The position numbers and the translations under genes are program-made. Of a DNA stretch of 64,000 bases, positions 9,483 to 18,612 are shown in pieces (the stretch's first letter is position 1; each line of letters begins with the position of its first letter). The notes under the pieces are model-generated. The model did no database searches, was not told the origin of the DNA, and saw only the letters and a program-made list of their open reading frames with translations. The stretch is taken from contig OZ244839.1 of the NCBI GenBank assembly GCA_965220825.1, forward strand, positions 620,001 through 684,000, in the 5' to 3' direction. Origin of the DNA: G965220825 sp965220825. Its GTDB lineage: Bacteria > Pseudomonadota > Alphaproteobacteria > UBA828.

Positions 9483-11456
9483 ATGAGCATGCTTTCGGAA
9501 GCCCTTCGCCTCTTCGGCACCGAAGAGGCGAGACCTGCGGCGCGCGTCCTTCGCGCCGATGCGCTCACGGCCGAACTCGAGGCGGGGAAGCTCCGCTATA
9601 TCCGCTTCGGCGGTGTCGAGGCCTTGCGCGGCCTCGCCTTCGTCGTGCGCGGCTCGGGCTGGGAGACTTACGCGCCCGACATCGGCGCACTCGATGTCTC
9701 GGAAACGGACGGCGGGTTCCGCGTACGCTATGACGCGCGCATCGATTCTGCCGACGGAGCGGCGTCTCTATCGGCCGATATCGTCGCCGACGGGCGCAGC
9801 CTGACCTTTACCGTGGAGATGACGCCGGAGACCGACTTCACCACCAGCCGGAGCGGCTTCGTGGCCCTCCATTCCAACGCGGTCGCCGGCACGCGTTGCG
9901 AAATCGTGCATGGCGACGGGGCGGTAGAAAAGACCGTCTTCCCCGATCTGGTGATGCCCCTTCAGCCGTTTTTCGACATCGCCGCCATGCGCCATGAAGT
10001 TTCGCCCGGCGTCTCGCTCACCTGCAGGTTCGAAGGCGCGGACCCCTGGGAGACCGAAGACCAGCGCAACTGGACCGACGCGTCCTTCAAGACCTATTAC
10101 CGCCCGCTTGCTCTGCCCTATCCCTACACCCTTGCCGCGGGCGAGACCGTGCGCCAGACCGCAACCCTCGTCTTCGAGGGCAAGTCCGCGACGGCCGGGC
10201 CTGGCACTTCAAGCCCGGACGAGGCCGTTGCCGTCGTCCTCGGCGGAGACGCAGGTGCCGCGCTTCCGAAGATCGGGCTCGGCGTCGCAGCGGCCGACCG
10301 TTCGGTGCTCGACCATGGCGTCGATCTGCTGAAGGCGCTCGGTCCATCCCATCTGGTTTGCGAGTACGACCCGAGGCAGCCGCATGCGGCGGATGCGCTT
10401 TCCGCCTACCGCGCCTTGTCGGAAGAACTCGAGGCCGAAGTCGTGCTGGAAATCGTCGTGCCTTGCGAGCGGCCCGTGGCCGAGGAGCTGCGGGATGCGG
10501 CAGCCCATGTTGGCGCGGCCGGGCTTGTGCCGGCTGCGATCGTCCCGGAGCAGGAGCGGCTGTTGCGCTTCACCCTCGAAACGGTGGAGGCGCTCGGCAT
10601 CCCGGGTTTCGCCGAGGTTTACGCCGCAGCCCGCGAGGCGTTCCCGGGTGTGCGCCTGGGCGGCGGGGTGTTCACGAGTTTCACGGAACTCAACCGGAAC
10701 CACGCCGCGCCCGAGCTGTTCGACTTTCTCACCCACGCCACCTGTGCGGTGGTCCATGAGCCGGACGATCGCTCGGTGATGGAGACGCTCCAGACGCTGC
10801 CGGACATCGTACGCTCCGCCAAGTCCTTCGCAGGGAGCAAGCCCTACAGGATTGCCCCGAGCGCCATCGGCATGCGTTCGAACCCTTACGGGCCGGCGGT
10901 CCACGACAACCGCGACAATGGGCGCCACTCCTTCAACATGCAGGACCCGCGCCACCGGGCGCTGTTCGGCGCGGCGTTCGCGCTGGGCTATGCCGCGCGC
11001 GTAGCACCGCTCGGCGTGGAGACACTCGCTTTCGGCGCGCCCTCGGGCGCGCTGGGCCTCGTCTACCGCCGGACCGGCCGCCCGCAGCCCTGGTTCGACG
11101 ATCTGGAGGGCCCCGCCGTGCTGCCGCTCTATCACGTTCTGGCGCCGCTCGCCGCAGCAGAGGGTGCGGCGCTTCGGACGGTGGAGAGCAGCGATCCCAC
11201 CCGCGTCCTGGGTCTGGCCTACGGACACCGGGGCGGCACGTTACTTTGGCTTGCCAATCTCACGGCCGAGACGCAGACCGCGACGGTTGCCGGTACCGGC
11301 GGCGCGGCCGCCACGATCGGGAGGCTCGATGCCGGCAATTTCGTCGAAGCGGTTACCGAGCCGGCCGCCTTCGGCGCGAACCCCGGTGTGGCCGGCGATC
11401 CCGGCCGCCTCACGCTGCCTCCCTTCTCGATCACCCGCATCCAGCTTTCCTCGTAG
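9483..11456 (+). CDS. TIM-barrel-like protein resembling D-apionate lactonase
   Basis: A 657-aa protein. The N-terminal 230 residues are beta-rich (for example RYIRFGGVEALRGLAFVVRG). The middle looks like a barrel with conserved-looking segments LGGGVFTSFTELNR, THATCAVVHEPDDRSVMETL and IAPSAIGMRSNPYG. A beta-rich C-terminal domain ends PPFSITRIQL. From memory this pattern matches the D-apionate lactonase (ApnL) family of apiose catabolism, but I cannot run a search to confirm it. I start at the ATG at 9483, preceded by CGGAGGGAGC; the longer reading from 9135 overlaps the dehydrogenase in another frame. The Gfo/Idh gene upstream fits a dehydrogenase-lactonase pair. Confidence 0.6.
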   Translation: MSMLSEALRLFGTEEARPAARVLRADALTAELEAGKLRYIRFGGVEALRGLAFVVRGSGWETYAPDIGALDVSETDGGFRVRYDARIDSADGAASLSADIVADGRSLTFTVEMTPETDFTTSRSGFVALHSNAVAGTRCEIVHGDGAVEKTVFPDLVMPLQPFFDIAAMRHEVSPGVSLTCRFEGADPWETEDQRNWTDASFKTYYRPLALPYPYTLAAGETVRQTATLVFEGKSATAGPGTSSPDEAVAVVLGGDAGAALPKIGLGVAAADRSVLDHGVDLLKALGPSHLVCEYDPRQPHAADALSAYRALSEELEAEVVLEIVVPCERPVAEELRDAAAHVGAAGLVPAAIVPEQERLLRFTLETVEALGIPGFAEVYAAAREAFPGVRLGGGVFTSFTELNRNHAAPELFDFLTHATCAVVHEPDDRSVMETLQTLPDIVRSAKSFAGSKPYRIAPSAIGMRSNPYGPAVHDNRDNGRHSFNMQDPRHRALFGAAFALGYAARVAPLGVETLAFGAPSGALGLVYRRTGRPQPWFDDLEGPAVLPLYHVLAPLAAAEGAALRTVESSDPTRVLGLAYGHRGGTLLWLANLTAETQTATVAGTGGAAATIGRLDAGNFVEAVTEPAAFGANPGVAGDPGRLTLPPFSITRIQLSS

Positions 11457-11571
11457 GCGACGGCGTCCTCCGGCGGCGCGGGCCGAAACGCCGCCGCAGC
11501 GGTTACGTTTCGCCGGCAAACCTTTTAAGGTTCGTCGGCGATTTCATCCGGGATCGAGAGGGAAGCCGAAG

Positions 11572-12381
11572 ATGGCCCAGCACGCGCTCAAGAAGATGAC
11601 GCGGGACCGCCGCCTCAAGGTGGGGACGTTCGTGGTCGAGTTCAACACGCCCGGAATCGGCCAGATATTGAAGGCCGCGGGGTGCGAATTCGTGCTTCTG
11701 GACATGGAGCATTCGGGCTTCGGCTTCGACGCCATCAAGCAGGCGCTGACCTACATGCAGGCGGGCGGCATGCCCACCATCGTGCGGGCGCCTTCCCGCG
11801 AATACCACCACGCCGCCCGCGCCATGGATATGGGTGCGGAGGGCATCATGCTGCCCATGGTGGGCTCTGGCGCGGTCGCGAAGGAGCTCCTGAGCCATGT
11901 CAAATACGCCCCGCAAGGCGGGCGCGGCGTTGCGCTCCAGATCGCCCACGACGACTACGCACCCGGCCCCGTGCACAAGAAGCTGCGGGACGCCAACAGG
12001 CGCTCCACCTTTTTCGCCCTGATCGAGACCGCCGAAGGGGTAGAAAACGCGTACGAGATTGCCGCGCTCAGGGGGGTGGATGCGCTCTGGATCGGCCATT
12101 TCGACCTCTCGGTTTCGATGGGCATTCCCGGCGAGTTCGATCATCCGGATTTCCTGGTTGCGGTGGACCGCGTCCGCGCCGCCGCGTGCAAACACGACAA
12201 GTCCCTGGGTCGGCTGGTGCCCAATGTGGAGGCCGGCACCGCGCTGTTCGAGCAGGGTTTCGACTTCATCTGCTACTCGGGCGACGTATGGCTGCTGCAA
12301 CAGGCGATGGGCGCCGGCGCGTCGGCGCTCAAGGCGCAATGCCAGGGCGAGGCGCCGCGGAAGGGGGGAGACGGATCATGA
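11572..12381 (+). CDS. HpcH/HpaI-family aldolase
   Basis: A 269-aa class II metal-dependent aldolase or citrate-lyase-like protein that makes or breaks 2-keto-3-deoxy or 4-hydroxy-2-oxo acids. Hallmarks are FVLLDMEHSGFGFD, VRAPS, the metal-site segment GAEGIMLPMV, and ALIETAEGVENAYEIA followed by DALWIGHFDLS. The start is the ATG at 11572, after GAGAGGGAAGCCGAAG; the reading upstream of it crosses the preceding gene. The stop overlaps the next start as ATGA, so translation of the aldolase and the 2-hydroxyacid dehydrogenase is probably coupled. Together they could cleave a keto acid and reduce one product, but the substrate is not visible. Confidence 0.88.
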   Translation: MAQHALKKMTRDRRLKVGTFVVEFNTPGIGQILKAAGCEFVLLDMEHSGFGFDAIKQALTYMQAGGMPTIVRAPSREYHHAARAMDMGAEGIMLPMVGSGAVAKELLSHVKYAPQGGRGVALQIAHDDYAPGPVHKKLRDANRRSTFFALIETAEGVENAYEIAALRGVDALWIGHFDLSVSMGIPGEFDHPDFLVAVDRVRAAACKHDKSLGRLVPNVEAGTALFEQGFDFICYSGDVWLLQQAMGAGASALKAQCQGEAPRKGGDGS

Positions 12382-13439
12382 CCGAGAAGTTCAAGGTTGC
12401 GCTCAGTAACGACTTCCTCCTGGCCGACGGCTCGCCGGCCTTCCCCATGTTCGACCGTTCTCCCCTGGACGACGATCCCGATGTCGAATGGCGCTATCTG
12501 GAGAACGGTGTCGGGCCTGTGGACGCCACCGAGCTTGCGGGCCACGACGCGCTCATCCTGCTTGCCCAGCGATTCGACCGCGCGAGCGTGCCGGCGGACG
12601 GGCGACTCTCCATGGTGGCGCGTTTCGGCGTCGGCTACGACACCGTGGACGTGCCCGCATGTTCGGAGAACGGTATCGCTCTGGTCATCACGCCGGACGG
12701 CGTGCGCCGCCCCGTGGCGGTCGCTATCATCGCGTTGATTCTCGCCGTCACGGGCAAGCTCCTGATCAAGGACAAGCTCACGCGCCGGGGCCCGGAAGGC
12801 TCCGCCGAGAAGGCGGCGCATATGGGGACGGGCCTCGCGGGTCTCACGCTGGGGTCCATCGGCATCGGCAATATCGGGGCCGAGATGTTCCGTATGGCCA
12901 AGCCGTTCGACATGGCGTTCATGGCCCACGACCCCTATGCGGACGCTGCCGTCGTGGACGAGCTCGGGGTGCGGATGGTGGACCTCGAGACGCTCTGCCG
13001 GGAGTCCGACGTGCTCGCGGTCAACTGCCCCTTGAGTGACGAGACGCACCATATCGTGAACGCGGACGTCATCGCCCGCATGAAACCCACGGCCTATCTG
13101 ATAAATACCTCTCGCGGCGGCACCGTCGACCAGAAGGCCTTGACCGCGGCGCTTCAGGAGGGTCGGATCGCGGGTGCCGGGCTCGACGTGCTCGACCCGG
13201 AGCCGCCGGACGCGGACGATCCCATCCTCTCTCTCGACAACGTGGTACTGAGTCCGCATGCGCTGGCCTGGACGGACCAGTGTTTCGCCGGGATCGGCGC
13301 GGCGGATGTCGCCGCCGTGCTGGCCCTCATGCGGGGCGAGGTGCCGCGCGGTATCGTCAACCGCGCGATACTCGAAGACCGGGCGTGGTGCAGCAAGCTG
13401 GAGCGCTACGGGCGAGCGTTCGGCACCCGACGCCGGTGA
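12378..13439 (+). CDS. D-isomer-specific 2-hydroxyacid dehydrogenase
   Basis: NAD(P)-dependent reductase of 2-oxoacids, or oxidase of D-2-hydroxyacids; 353 aa. The substrate-domain segment FGVGYDTVDV is followed by the nucleotide-binding loop LGSIGIGNIGAEMF. The catalytic arginine is in LINTSRGGTVD, the acid residue near AGLDVLDPEPP and the histidine in VVLSPHALAWT. The start ATG at 12378 overlaps the aldolase stop (ATGA). Its own stop overlaps the GTG start of the acyl-CoA dehydrogenase (GTGA). The D-glycerate or hydroxypyruvate reductase branch is possible, but specificity cannot be read off. Confidence 0.88.
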   Translation: MTEKFKVALSNDFLLADGSPAFPMFDRSPLDDDPDVEWRYLENGVGPVDATELAGHDALILLAQRFDRASVPADGRLSMVARFGVGYDTVDVPACSENGIALVITPDGVRRPVAVAIIALILAVTGKLLIKDKLTRRGPEGSAEKAAHMGTGLAGLTLGSIGIGNIGAEMFRMAKPFDMAFMAHDPYADAAVVDELGVRMVDLETLCRESDVLAVNCPLSDETHHIVNADVIARMKPTAYLINTSRGGTVDQKALTAALQEGRIAGAGLDVLDPEPPDADDPILSLDNVVLSPHALAWTDQCFAGIGAADVAAVLALMRGEVPRGIVNRAILEDRAWCSKLERYGRAFGTRRR

Positions 13440-14596
13440 CGGGCTTCGATTTTCCGCCCCCGGAGCTTCCACCGGGTGCGGAGGCGCTGCGCGCCGAGGC
13501 TCGCGCCTTTGCCGCGGAATCGCGCGCGACGGACGGCTGGCGCCCCAATTCGGATTTCTACGCGGGCTGGTCTCCCGCCTTCAGCCGGCGGCTTGGTGCG
13601 CGCGGCTGGATCGGAATGACGTGGCCCGAGCGCTATGGCGGCGGCGGACGATCCGCGCTGGAACGCTATGTTGTGGCCGAGGAGCTTCTGGCCGCCGGCG
13701 CGCCAGTCTTCGCCCACTGGGTCGCCGACCGCCAGACCGGGCCCATGCTGCTCGGTTTCGGCACGGAAGAGCAGCGGCGCGCCATCATGCCCCGCATCGC
13801 CGCCGGCGAATGTTATTTCGCCATCGGCATGAGCGAGCCGGATTCCGGTTCGGACCTCGCCTCCGTGCGCACCCGCGCCGTGCGGACGAAGGGCGGCTGG
13901 CGCCTCGACGGAACCAAGGTCTGGACGAGCTTCGCCCATCGCGCCCACTACATGATCGCCCTCTGCCGGACCGCGCCTCCGGGTGCCGACCGTCACGAGG
14001 GCTTGAGCCAGTTTCTGATCGACCTTCGGAACGACGGGGTCGATATCCGCCCCATCGCCAATCTCGCGGGCAGGCACGATTTCAACGAATGCGTGTTCGA
14101 AGGGGTCGAGATTCCCGCCGATCGGCTGATCGGACGGGAAGGGGAGGGCTGGCGCCAGGTGGTGAGCGAACTGGCTTGGGAGCGGAGCGGGCCCGAGCGC
14201 TTTCTCAGCACGTTCCATCTGTTCACGGCGCTGGTCGATTTGGCGGGTACTGAGCCCGAGCCGCGGATCGCCGAATCGATCGGGCGCCTTGCCGCCCGGC
14301 TCTGGTCGATTCGCGCCATGTCGCTGGCCGTCGCAGCCCGGCTGCAGCAGGGGGATGCACCGGACGTGGAGGCGGCGCTGGTCAAGGACCTTGGCACGGA
14401 GTTCGAGCGCGAGGTCGTGGAAACCCTGCGTCTCGCGGCGCCTCTGGAAGCCGAACATGGCGACGTGCCGCCGGGGCTTGCGTCTTCCCTCGGGGCTGCG
14501 TTGCTTTACCTGCCGTCCTACACGCTGCGCGGTGGGACCAACGAAGTCCTGCGTATCGTCGCCGCACGCGGCCTCCGGCGCATGGGAAGCCGGTAG
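13436..14596 (+). CDS. Acyl-CoA dehydrogenase, long partner of a pair
   Basis: FAD-dependent acyl-CoA dehydrogenase, 386 aa from a GTG at 13436 that overlaps the preceding stop. Family segments are WIGMTWPERYGGGG, the FAD/substrate region FAIGMSEPDSGSDLASVRT, and VWTSFAHRAHYMI. The C-terminal FAD-loop motif is TLRGGTNEVLRIVAARGL. An earlier in-frame ATG at 13280 would lie wholly inside the dehydrogenase gene and adds arginine-rich residues. The next gene starts on the base after this stop and encodes a second, shorter acyl-CoA dehydrogenase. Such pairs often form heteromeric enzymes in degradation of branched or cyclic acids. Confidence 0.9.
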   Translation: MTGFDFPPPELPPGAEALRAEARAFAAESRATDGWRPNSDFYAGWSPAFSRRLGARGWIGMTWPERYGGGGRSALERYVVAEELLAAGAPVFAHWVADRQTGPMLLGFGTEEQRRAIMPRIAAGECYFAIGMSEPDSGSDLASVRTRAVRTKGGWRLDGTKVWTSFAHRAHYMIALCRTAPPGADRHEGLSQFLIDLRNDGVDIRPIANLAGRHDFNECVFEGVEIPADRLIGREGEGWRQVVSELAWERSGPERFLSTFHLFTALVDLAGTEPEPRIAESIGRLAARLWSIRAMSLAVAARLQQGDAPDVEAALVKDLGTEFEREVVETLRLAAPLEAEHGDVPPGLASSLGAALLYLPSYTLRGGTNEVLRIVAARGLRRMGSR

Positions 14597-15613
14597 ATGG
14601 GCGAGACGGCCCGTCTGCTGGAAGAAACGGCAGATCGGATATTTGCCGAGGAGGCGGGGCCCGCACGGGAGACCCTGGCGGGCGGCGTGTGGCCGGCACG
14701 CCTTTGGCAGGCGTTCGAGCGGGCGGGGCTCGCGCGGGCGCTCTTACCGGAGGAGAAGGGCGGGGCCGGCTTCGAGGCGGGGCTCGCCATATTGCGCGCC
14801 GCGGGTCGCCATGGCGCACCCATTCCGGTGGCAGAGACCCAGATCGCCCATCTCGTCTGTGAGTCCGCCGGCGTTCCCGCGCCCGAGGGGCCGCTTGCGA
14901 TGGCGGCCGTGCCTACGGGCGGCGGGCGGCTCGACGACGCGCTGCGGCGTGTGCCCTGGGCGCGCCATGCCGCTGCGGTGGCCGTGACGGTTCCGGACCG
15001 GGGAGTCGCGCTCGGTGCGCCCACCGGCATCGGTGAAGGCGCCAACCTGGCCGGGGAGCCGCGGGACCGGATCGCCTTCGATGGCGGCGAAGCGGCGTTC
15101 CGCCGCCTTCCGCCCGGCATCGACGGGTTCGGCCTGATGGCGCTCGCCCGCGCGGCTCTGTTGCGCGGTGCCATGGAGCGGACGCTCGCCATGAGCCTGG
15201 ACTATGCCGGCGCGCGCACGCAGTTCGGGCGGCCGATCGGCGCGTTCCAGGCGATCCAGCACCACCTCGTCAGGATCGCCGGCGAAACGGCTTCGTCCGG
15301 TGCCGCCGTGGATGCGGCCGCCCGTACCCGGACTCCCTTCGCCTTTGCCGCGGCCAAGGCGCAGACGAGCCAGGCGGCGGGCGAGGTCGCGCGGCTCGCT
15401 CACCAGATCCACGGCGCCATCGGCTTCACCTGGGAGCACGCGCTGCATCACTGGACCAAGCGCCTGTGGGCATGGCGCGACGAATACGGCAACGAAGCCT
15501 ATTGGTGGGGCATGATCGGGCATCGCATTGCCCGTGGCGGGCCAGGGGCGCTCTGGCGGTCCGTGGTCTCCGCTGGCGAGCCCGTGCAACAGGGGACCGA
15601 CCATGAGCGATGA
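14597..15613 (+). CDS. Acyl-CoA dehydrogenase, short partner of a pair
   Basis: A 338-aa acyl-CoA dehydrogenase-like protein. The N-terminal half is divergent, which is common in the second subunit of paired dehydrogenases. The C-terminal half is recognisable: SLDYAGARTQFGRPIGAFQAIQHHL, KAQTSQAAGEVARLAHQIHGAIGFTWEH and LHHWTKRLWAWRDEYG. It starts immediately after the previous stop and overlaps the following crotonase by 11 bases, so it lies in one tight operon. Whether it keeps its own active site or only supports the partner is not decidable here. Confidence 0.85.
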   Translation: MGETARLLEETADRIFAEEAGPARETLAGGVWPARLWQAFERAGLARALLPEEKGGAGFEAGLAILRAAGRHGAPIPVAETQIAHLVCESAGVPAPEGPLAMAAVPTGGGRLDDALRRVPWARHAAAVAVTVPDRGVALGAPTGIGEGANLAGEPRDRIAFDGGEAAFRRLPPGIDGFGLMALARAALLRGAMERTLAMSLDYAGARTQFGRPIGAFQAIQHHLVRIAGETASSGAAVDAAARTRTPFAFAAAKAQTSQAAGEVARLAHQIHGAIGFTWEHALHHWTKRLWAWRDEYGNEAYWWGMIGHRIARGGPGALWRSVVSAGEPVQQGTDHER

Positions 15614-16394
15614 GATTCTTCTGGATGTGGCGGAGGGGGTCGCGACCGTCACGCTGAACCGGCCCGAACGGCGCAACGCCTTTACCCTCTCCATGGTCGA
15701 CAGCTGGGCCGCGGCCCTTGCGGAATGCCGGGACCGCGAAGACATCCGCGTGGTGGTCGTCACGGGCGCGGGCCGGGCCTTTTGCAGCGGTGGGGACATC
15801 CAGGGTCTGATGAAGGGAGGCCTCGACCGGGGTGCCGCGGAGCAGCGGGCCACGATCGGCGAGCATGTGCACCGTATCCCTCTGACGCTTGCCGACATGG
15901 ACAAGCCGGTGATCGCGGCGCTAAACGGCGCGACCATCGGCGCCGGGCTCGACCTTGCGCTTGCCATGGATCTGCGCTTCGCCGCGTCGTCCGCGCGGTT
16001 CGCCGAAACCTATGTGAAGATGGGGCTTGCACCGGGCGCGGGCGGCGCCCATTTGTTACCCAGGCTGGTGGGCAGCGCGCGGGCGCTGGAACTGCTCTGG
16101 TCCGGAGAATCGATCGATGCGGAGGAGGCGGTTCGCATCGGTCTCGTCAACCAGGCTTGGCCCGACGAAGAATTGATGCCGCGCACGATGGCGTGGGCGC
16201 ATCGCCTTGCGGACGGCCCCACCCTTGCGATTCGCGCCATCAAGCGCCTGGTGCGCGACGGGTCGGCCGACGGCCTGCGAGCGGGTCTCGACCGTGCATC
16301 GGCCACCTATGGAGTCTTGAGCGGTACGGCCGACCACCGGGAAGCTGTGACGGCCTTTCTGGAGAAGCGCCCGCCCCGCTTCACCGGACATTGA
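15603..16394 (+). CDS. Enoyl-CoA hydratase/isomerase family protein
   Basis: A 263-aa crotonase with oxyanion-hole segments GAGRAFCSGGDI and LNGATIGAGLDLALAMD. The position of the first catalytic glutamate is Y137 (in FAETYVKMG) and the second glutamate is E163 (in RALELLWSG), so it may not be a classical hydratase. The ATG at 15603 overlaps the end of the acyl-CoA dehydrogenase gene by 11 bases; the longer reading from 15528 is less likely. It would act after the dehydrogenases, on the 2-enoyl-CoA or a derivative. The threonine dehydratase-like gene follows after 14 bases. Confidence 0.87.
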   Translation: MSDEILLDVAEGVATVTLNRPERRNAFTLSMVDSWAAALAECRDREDIRVVVVTGAGRAFCSGGDIQGLMKGGLDRGAAEQRATIGEHVHRIPLTLADMDKPVIAALNGATIGAGLDLALAMDLRFAASSARFAETYVKMGLAPGAGGAHLLPRLVGSARALELLWSGESIDAEEAVRIGLVNQAWPDEELMPRTMAWAHRLADGPTLAIRAIKRLVRDGSADGLRAGLDRASATYGVLSGTADHREAVTAFLEKRPPRFTGH

Positions 16395-16408
16395 AGGAGA
16401 AGTGGGAA

Positions 16409-17395
16409 ATGATGGAGGAAGATACGCCGCCCCGACTGCGGGACGTCGAAGGAGCCCTGGCGTCCCTCGACGGAAAGATCGCTGCGACACCGGTTCACCG
16501 TTGGCGGGCGGCGGAGGCCGAAGCGATTCTCGGGCGCGAAACGGAGGTCTTCCTCAAGCTCGAACTGTTCCAGCGCACCGGAACCTTCAAGGCGCGTGCC
16601 GCCCTGCTCCACGTCCAGGCGCTGGACGACGCGCGGCGTGCACGGGGTGTCACCGCGGTGAGCGCCGGCAACCATGCCATCGCGGTGGCATTTGCTGCCG
16701 CTGCGCATGGCGTCGGTGCCAAGGTGGTGATGACGGAACAGGCCGATCCGTTCCGCGTTGCCCAAGTCCGGCGTCATGGCGCCGAGGTCGTGCGGGCTCC
16801 GGACGTCCATGCGGCCTTCGAAGCGGTGCGCCGGATCGAGGCGGAGGAAGGCCGTGCTCTGATCCACCCCTTCGAGGGGCGGACCACGGCGCTCGGCACC
16901 GCCACGCTGGGCCTCGAGTTCGTGCGCCAGACGCCGGGCCTCGATGCCGTGGTCGTGCCCATCGGCGGGGGCGGTCTGTGTGCGGGCGTCGCCTGCGCGG
17001 TCAAGACCCTTCAACCCGACTGTCTGGTCTTCGGTGTGGAGCCCGAGGGTGCCGACACCATGCGGCGCAGCTTCGCCGCGGGCTCTCCGCAGGCGATCGA
17101 ACGGGTCGCCACCATCGCGGACAGCCTCGGCGCACCCCATGCAGCGCCCTATTCGTTCGGTCTCTGCCGACGGTATGCGGACGATCTCGTCACGGTGGAC
17201 GACGATGCCCTGCGGCGCACCATGGGCCTTCTGTTCGTCACCATGAAGCTTGCGGTGGAGCCGGCGGGGGCGGCGGCAACCGCCGCTCTGCTCGGCCCGC
17301 TCGCCGGCCGCCTGCGGGGCAAGCGCGTGGGCGTTATCGTGTGCGGCGCGAACATCGACCCGCGACGTTTCATGGAACAAGCGCTGTTTCCGTGA
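16409..17395 (+). CDS. PLP-dependent threonine/serine dehydratase family enzyme
   Basis: A 328-aa fold-type II PLP enzyme related to threonine dehydratase, serine racemase and beta-hydroxyaspartate dehydratase. The PLP lysine is K61 in GTFKARAA. The asparagine loop is SAGNHAIAVAFAAAA, and the phosphate-binding glycine loop is PIGGGGLCAGVA. There is no C-terminal ACT domain, so it resembles catabolic rather than allosteric biosynthetic dehydratases. AAGGAGAAG lies just upstream of 16409; a second ATG follows at 16412. It ends the overlapping gene run that began at 11572. The exact amino acid substrate is unknown. Confidence 0.82.
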   Translation: MMEEDTPPRLRDVEGALASLDGKIAATPVHRWRAAEAEAILGRETEVFLKLELFQRTGTFKARAALLHVQALDDARRARGVTAVSAGNHAIAVAFAAAAHGVGAKVVMTEQADPFRVAQVRRHGAEVVRAPDVHAAFEAVRRIEAEEGRALIHPFEGRTTALGTATLGLEFVRQTPGLDAVVVPIGGGGLCAGVACAVKTLQPDCLVFGVEPEGADTMRRSFAAGSPQAIERVATIADSLGAPHAAPYSFGLCRRYADDLVTVDDDALRRTMGLLFVTMKLAVEPAGAAATAALLGPLAGRLRGKRVGVIVCGANIDPRRFMEQALFP

Positions 17396-17474
17396 GTCGA
17401 GCAGGGAGGCAGAGGCGAATCCGCGGCAGGCCGGATGATCGAGGCGGCGGGCGTCCTCGATTGAAGCCGGGGCA

Positions 17475-18461
17475 GTGGGCCACATCGGCGGGCCGGCTCC
17501 CGGCATGAATCCCGGCGTGCGGGCTTCGTCATTTCCCGAGATGGGCGGGCCCGTACCGCGCTTCGAGACGCTCGCGACGCCGAACGGCATGGCGATTCGC
17601 GCGGCGCTCTGGGAGTCGCCGGCGGGAACGGCGCGCGGTTCGGTGGCGCTGCTTCAGGGCCGAGCCGAGTTCATCGAGAAATATTGCGAGACGGCGGGCG
17701 ATCTGCTGGCGCACGGCTTTGCGGTCTATTCGTTCGACTGGCGCGGCCAGGGCGGATCGTCCCGGGCGCTTGCGCATCCCCATAAGGGCCATGTGGGCGA
17801 CTATGGCGAGTATCTGAGCGACCTCGATCTCTTCCTCGAAGAGCTGGTCCTTCCCGCGGCGCCGCGGCCGATCCTGGTCCTCGCCCATTCGATGGGCGCC
17901 CATATCGCGCTTCGCCATGCGGGCGACCGGGCGGCGCGGAACGAAGCCTTCTTTGCGGAACGGATGGTCCTCGCCGCGCCCATGGTCGGGTTTGCGCGGA
18001 TGCGCGCGCCGTTCACGCTCGCCGCGCTGGTTCTGCGCTCGGGCCTCGGCATCCGCCGTCGCGGGCTCGCGGACATGCCGTTCGAAGGCAATCCGCTGAC
18101 GCGGGACCGCTCGCGCTTCGAGCGCAACAAGCGAATCTTGCAACAGAATTCCACGCTGGCACTCGGCGGTCCGACCCGCGGCTGGCTTCTCGCGACCCAG
18201 CGTTCGCTCGCCCGGCTCGATACGCCCGGCTATATCGAGGCTCTGCGCACGCCTATTACGATTTTCCGTGCCGGCGCCGACCGCGTGGTATCGAACGCGG
18301 CCGAAGCGCGAATCGCCGCCAGGCTTCCCGAGGCCGCCTTGGAAACGATCCCCGATGCGCGCCATGAACTCCTCATGGAGACCGACGCCGTGAGAGCCCG
18401 CTTGCTCGCCGGCTTCGATTCGTTCGCGTGCGCCGCGCCGGCGGTGCGGAACCGCCGATGA
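17475..18461 (+). CDS. Alpha/beta hydrolase, lysophospholipase/monoacylglycerol lipase-like
   Basis: A serine hydrolase of about 328 aa resembling PldB and monoacylglycerol lipases. The segment YSFDWRGQGGSSR after the third strand is typical. The nucleophile elbow is LAHSMGAH; the acid is likely the aspartate in FRAGADRVVS and the histidine that in DARHELLMETD. The start is uncertain: 17475 gives a short non-family leader, and the ATG at 17505 or 17541 would also work. No signal peptide is evident, so it is probably cytosolic or peripherally membrane-associated. The atp operon follows after about 150 bases. Confidence 0.85.
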   Translation: MGHIGGPAPGMNPGVRASSFPEMGGPVPRFETLATPNGMAIRAALWESPAGTARGSVALLQGRAEFIEKYCETAGDLLAHGFAVYSFDWRGQGGSSRALAHPHKGHVGDYGEYLSDLDLFLEELVLPAAPRPILVLAHSMGAHIALRHAGDRAARNEAFFAERMVLAAPMVGFARMRAPFTLAALVLRSGLGIRRRGLADMPFEGNPLTRDRSRFERNKRILQQNSTLALGGPTRGWLLATQRSLARLDTPGYIEALRTPITIFRAGADRVVSNAAEARIAARLPEAALETIPDARHELLMETDAVRARLLAGFDSFACAAPAVRNRR

Positions 18462-18612
18462 GGCACCGCCCGCGTTTCTCCCTGCTGTTGCGCGCCGTCG
18501 GGCAGTATGTTACCTAGCCTTCGCCTCCCGGGTCGGGGTGCGCGCCGGCGAGGCTTTTTTTGCGACCACGCTGCGGGCGGCCGTCCGCGAGCGGCGAGGA
18601 GAGGGAACAGCA

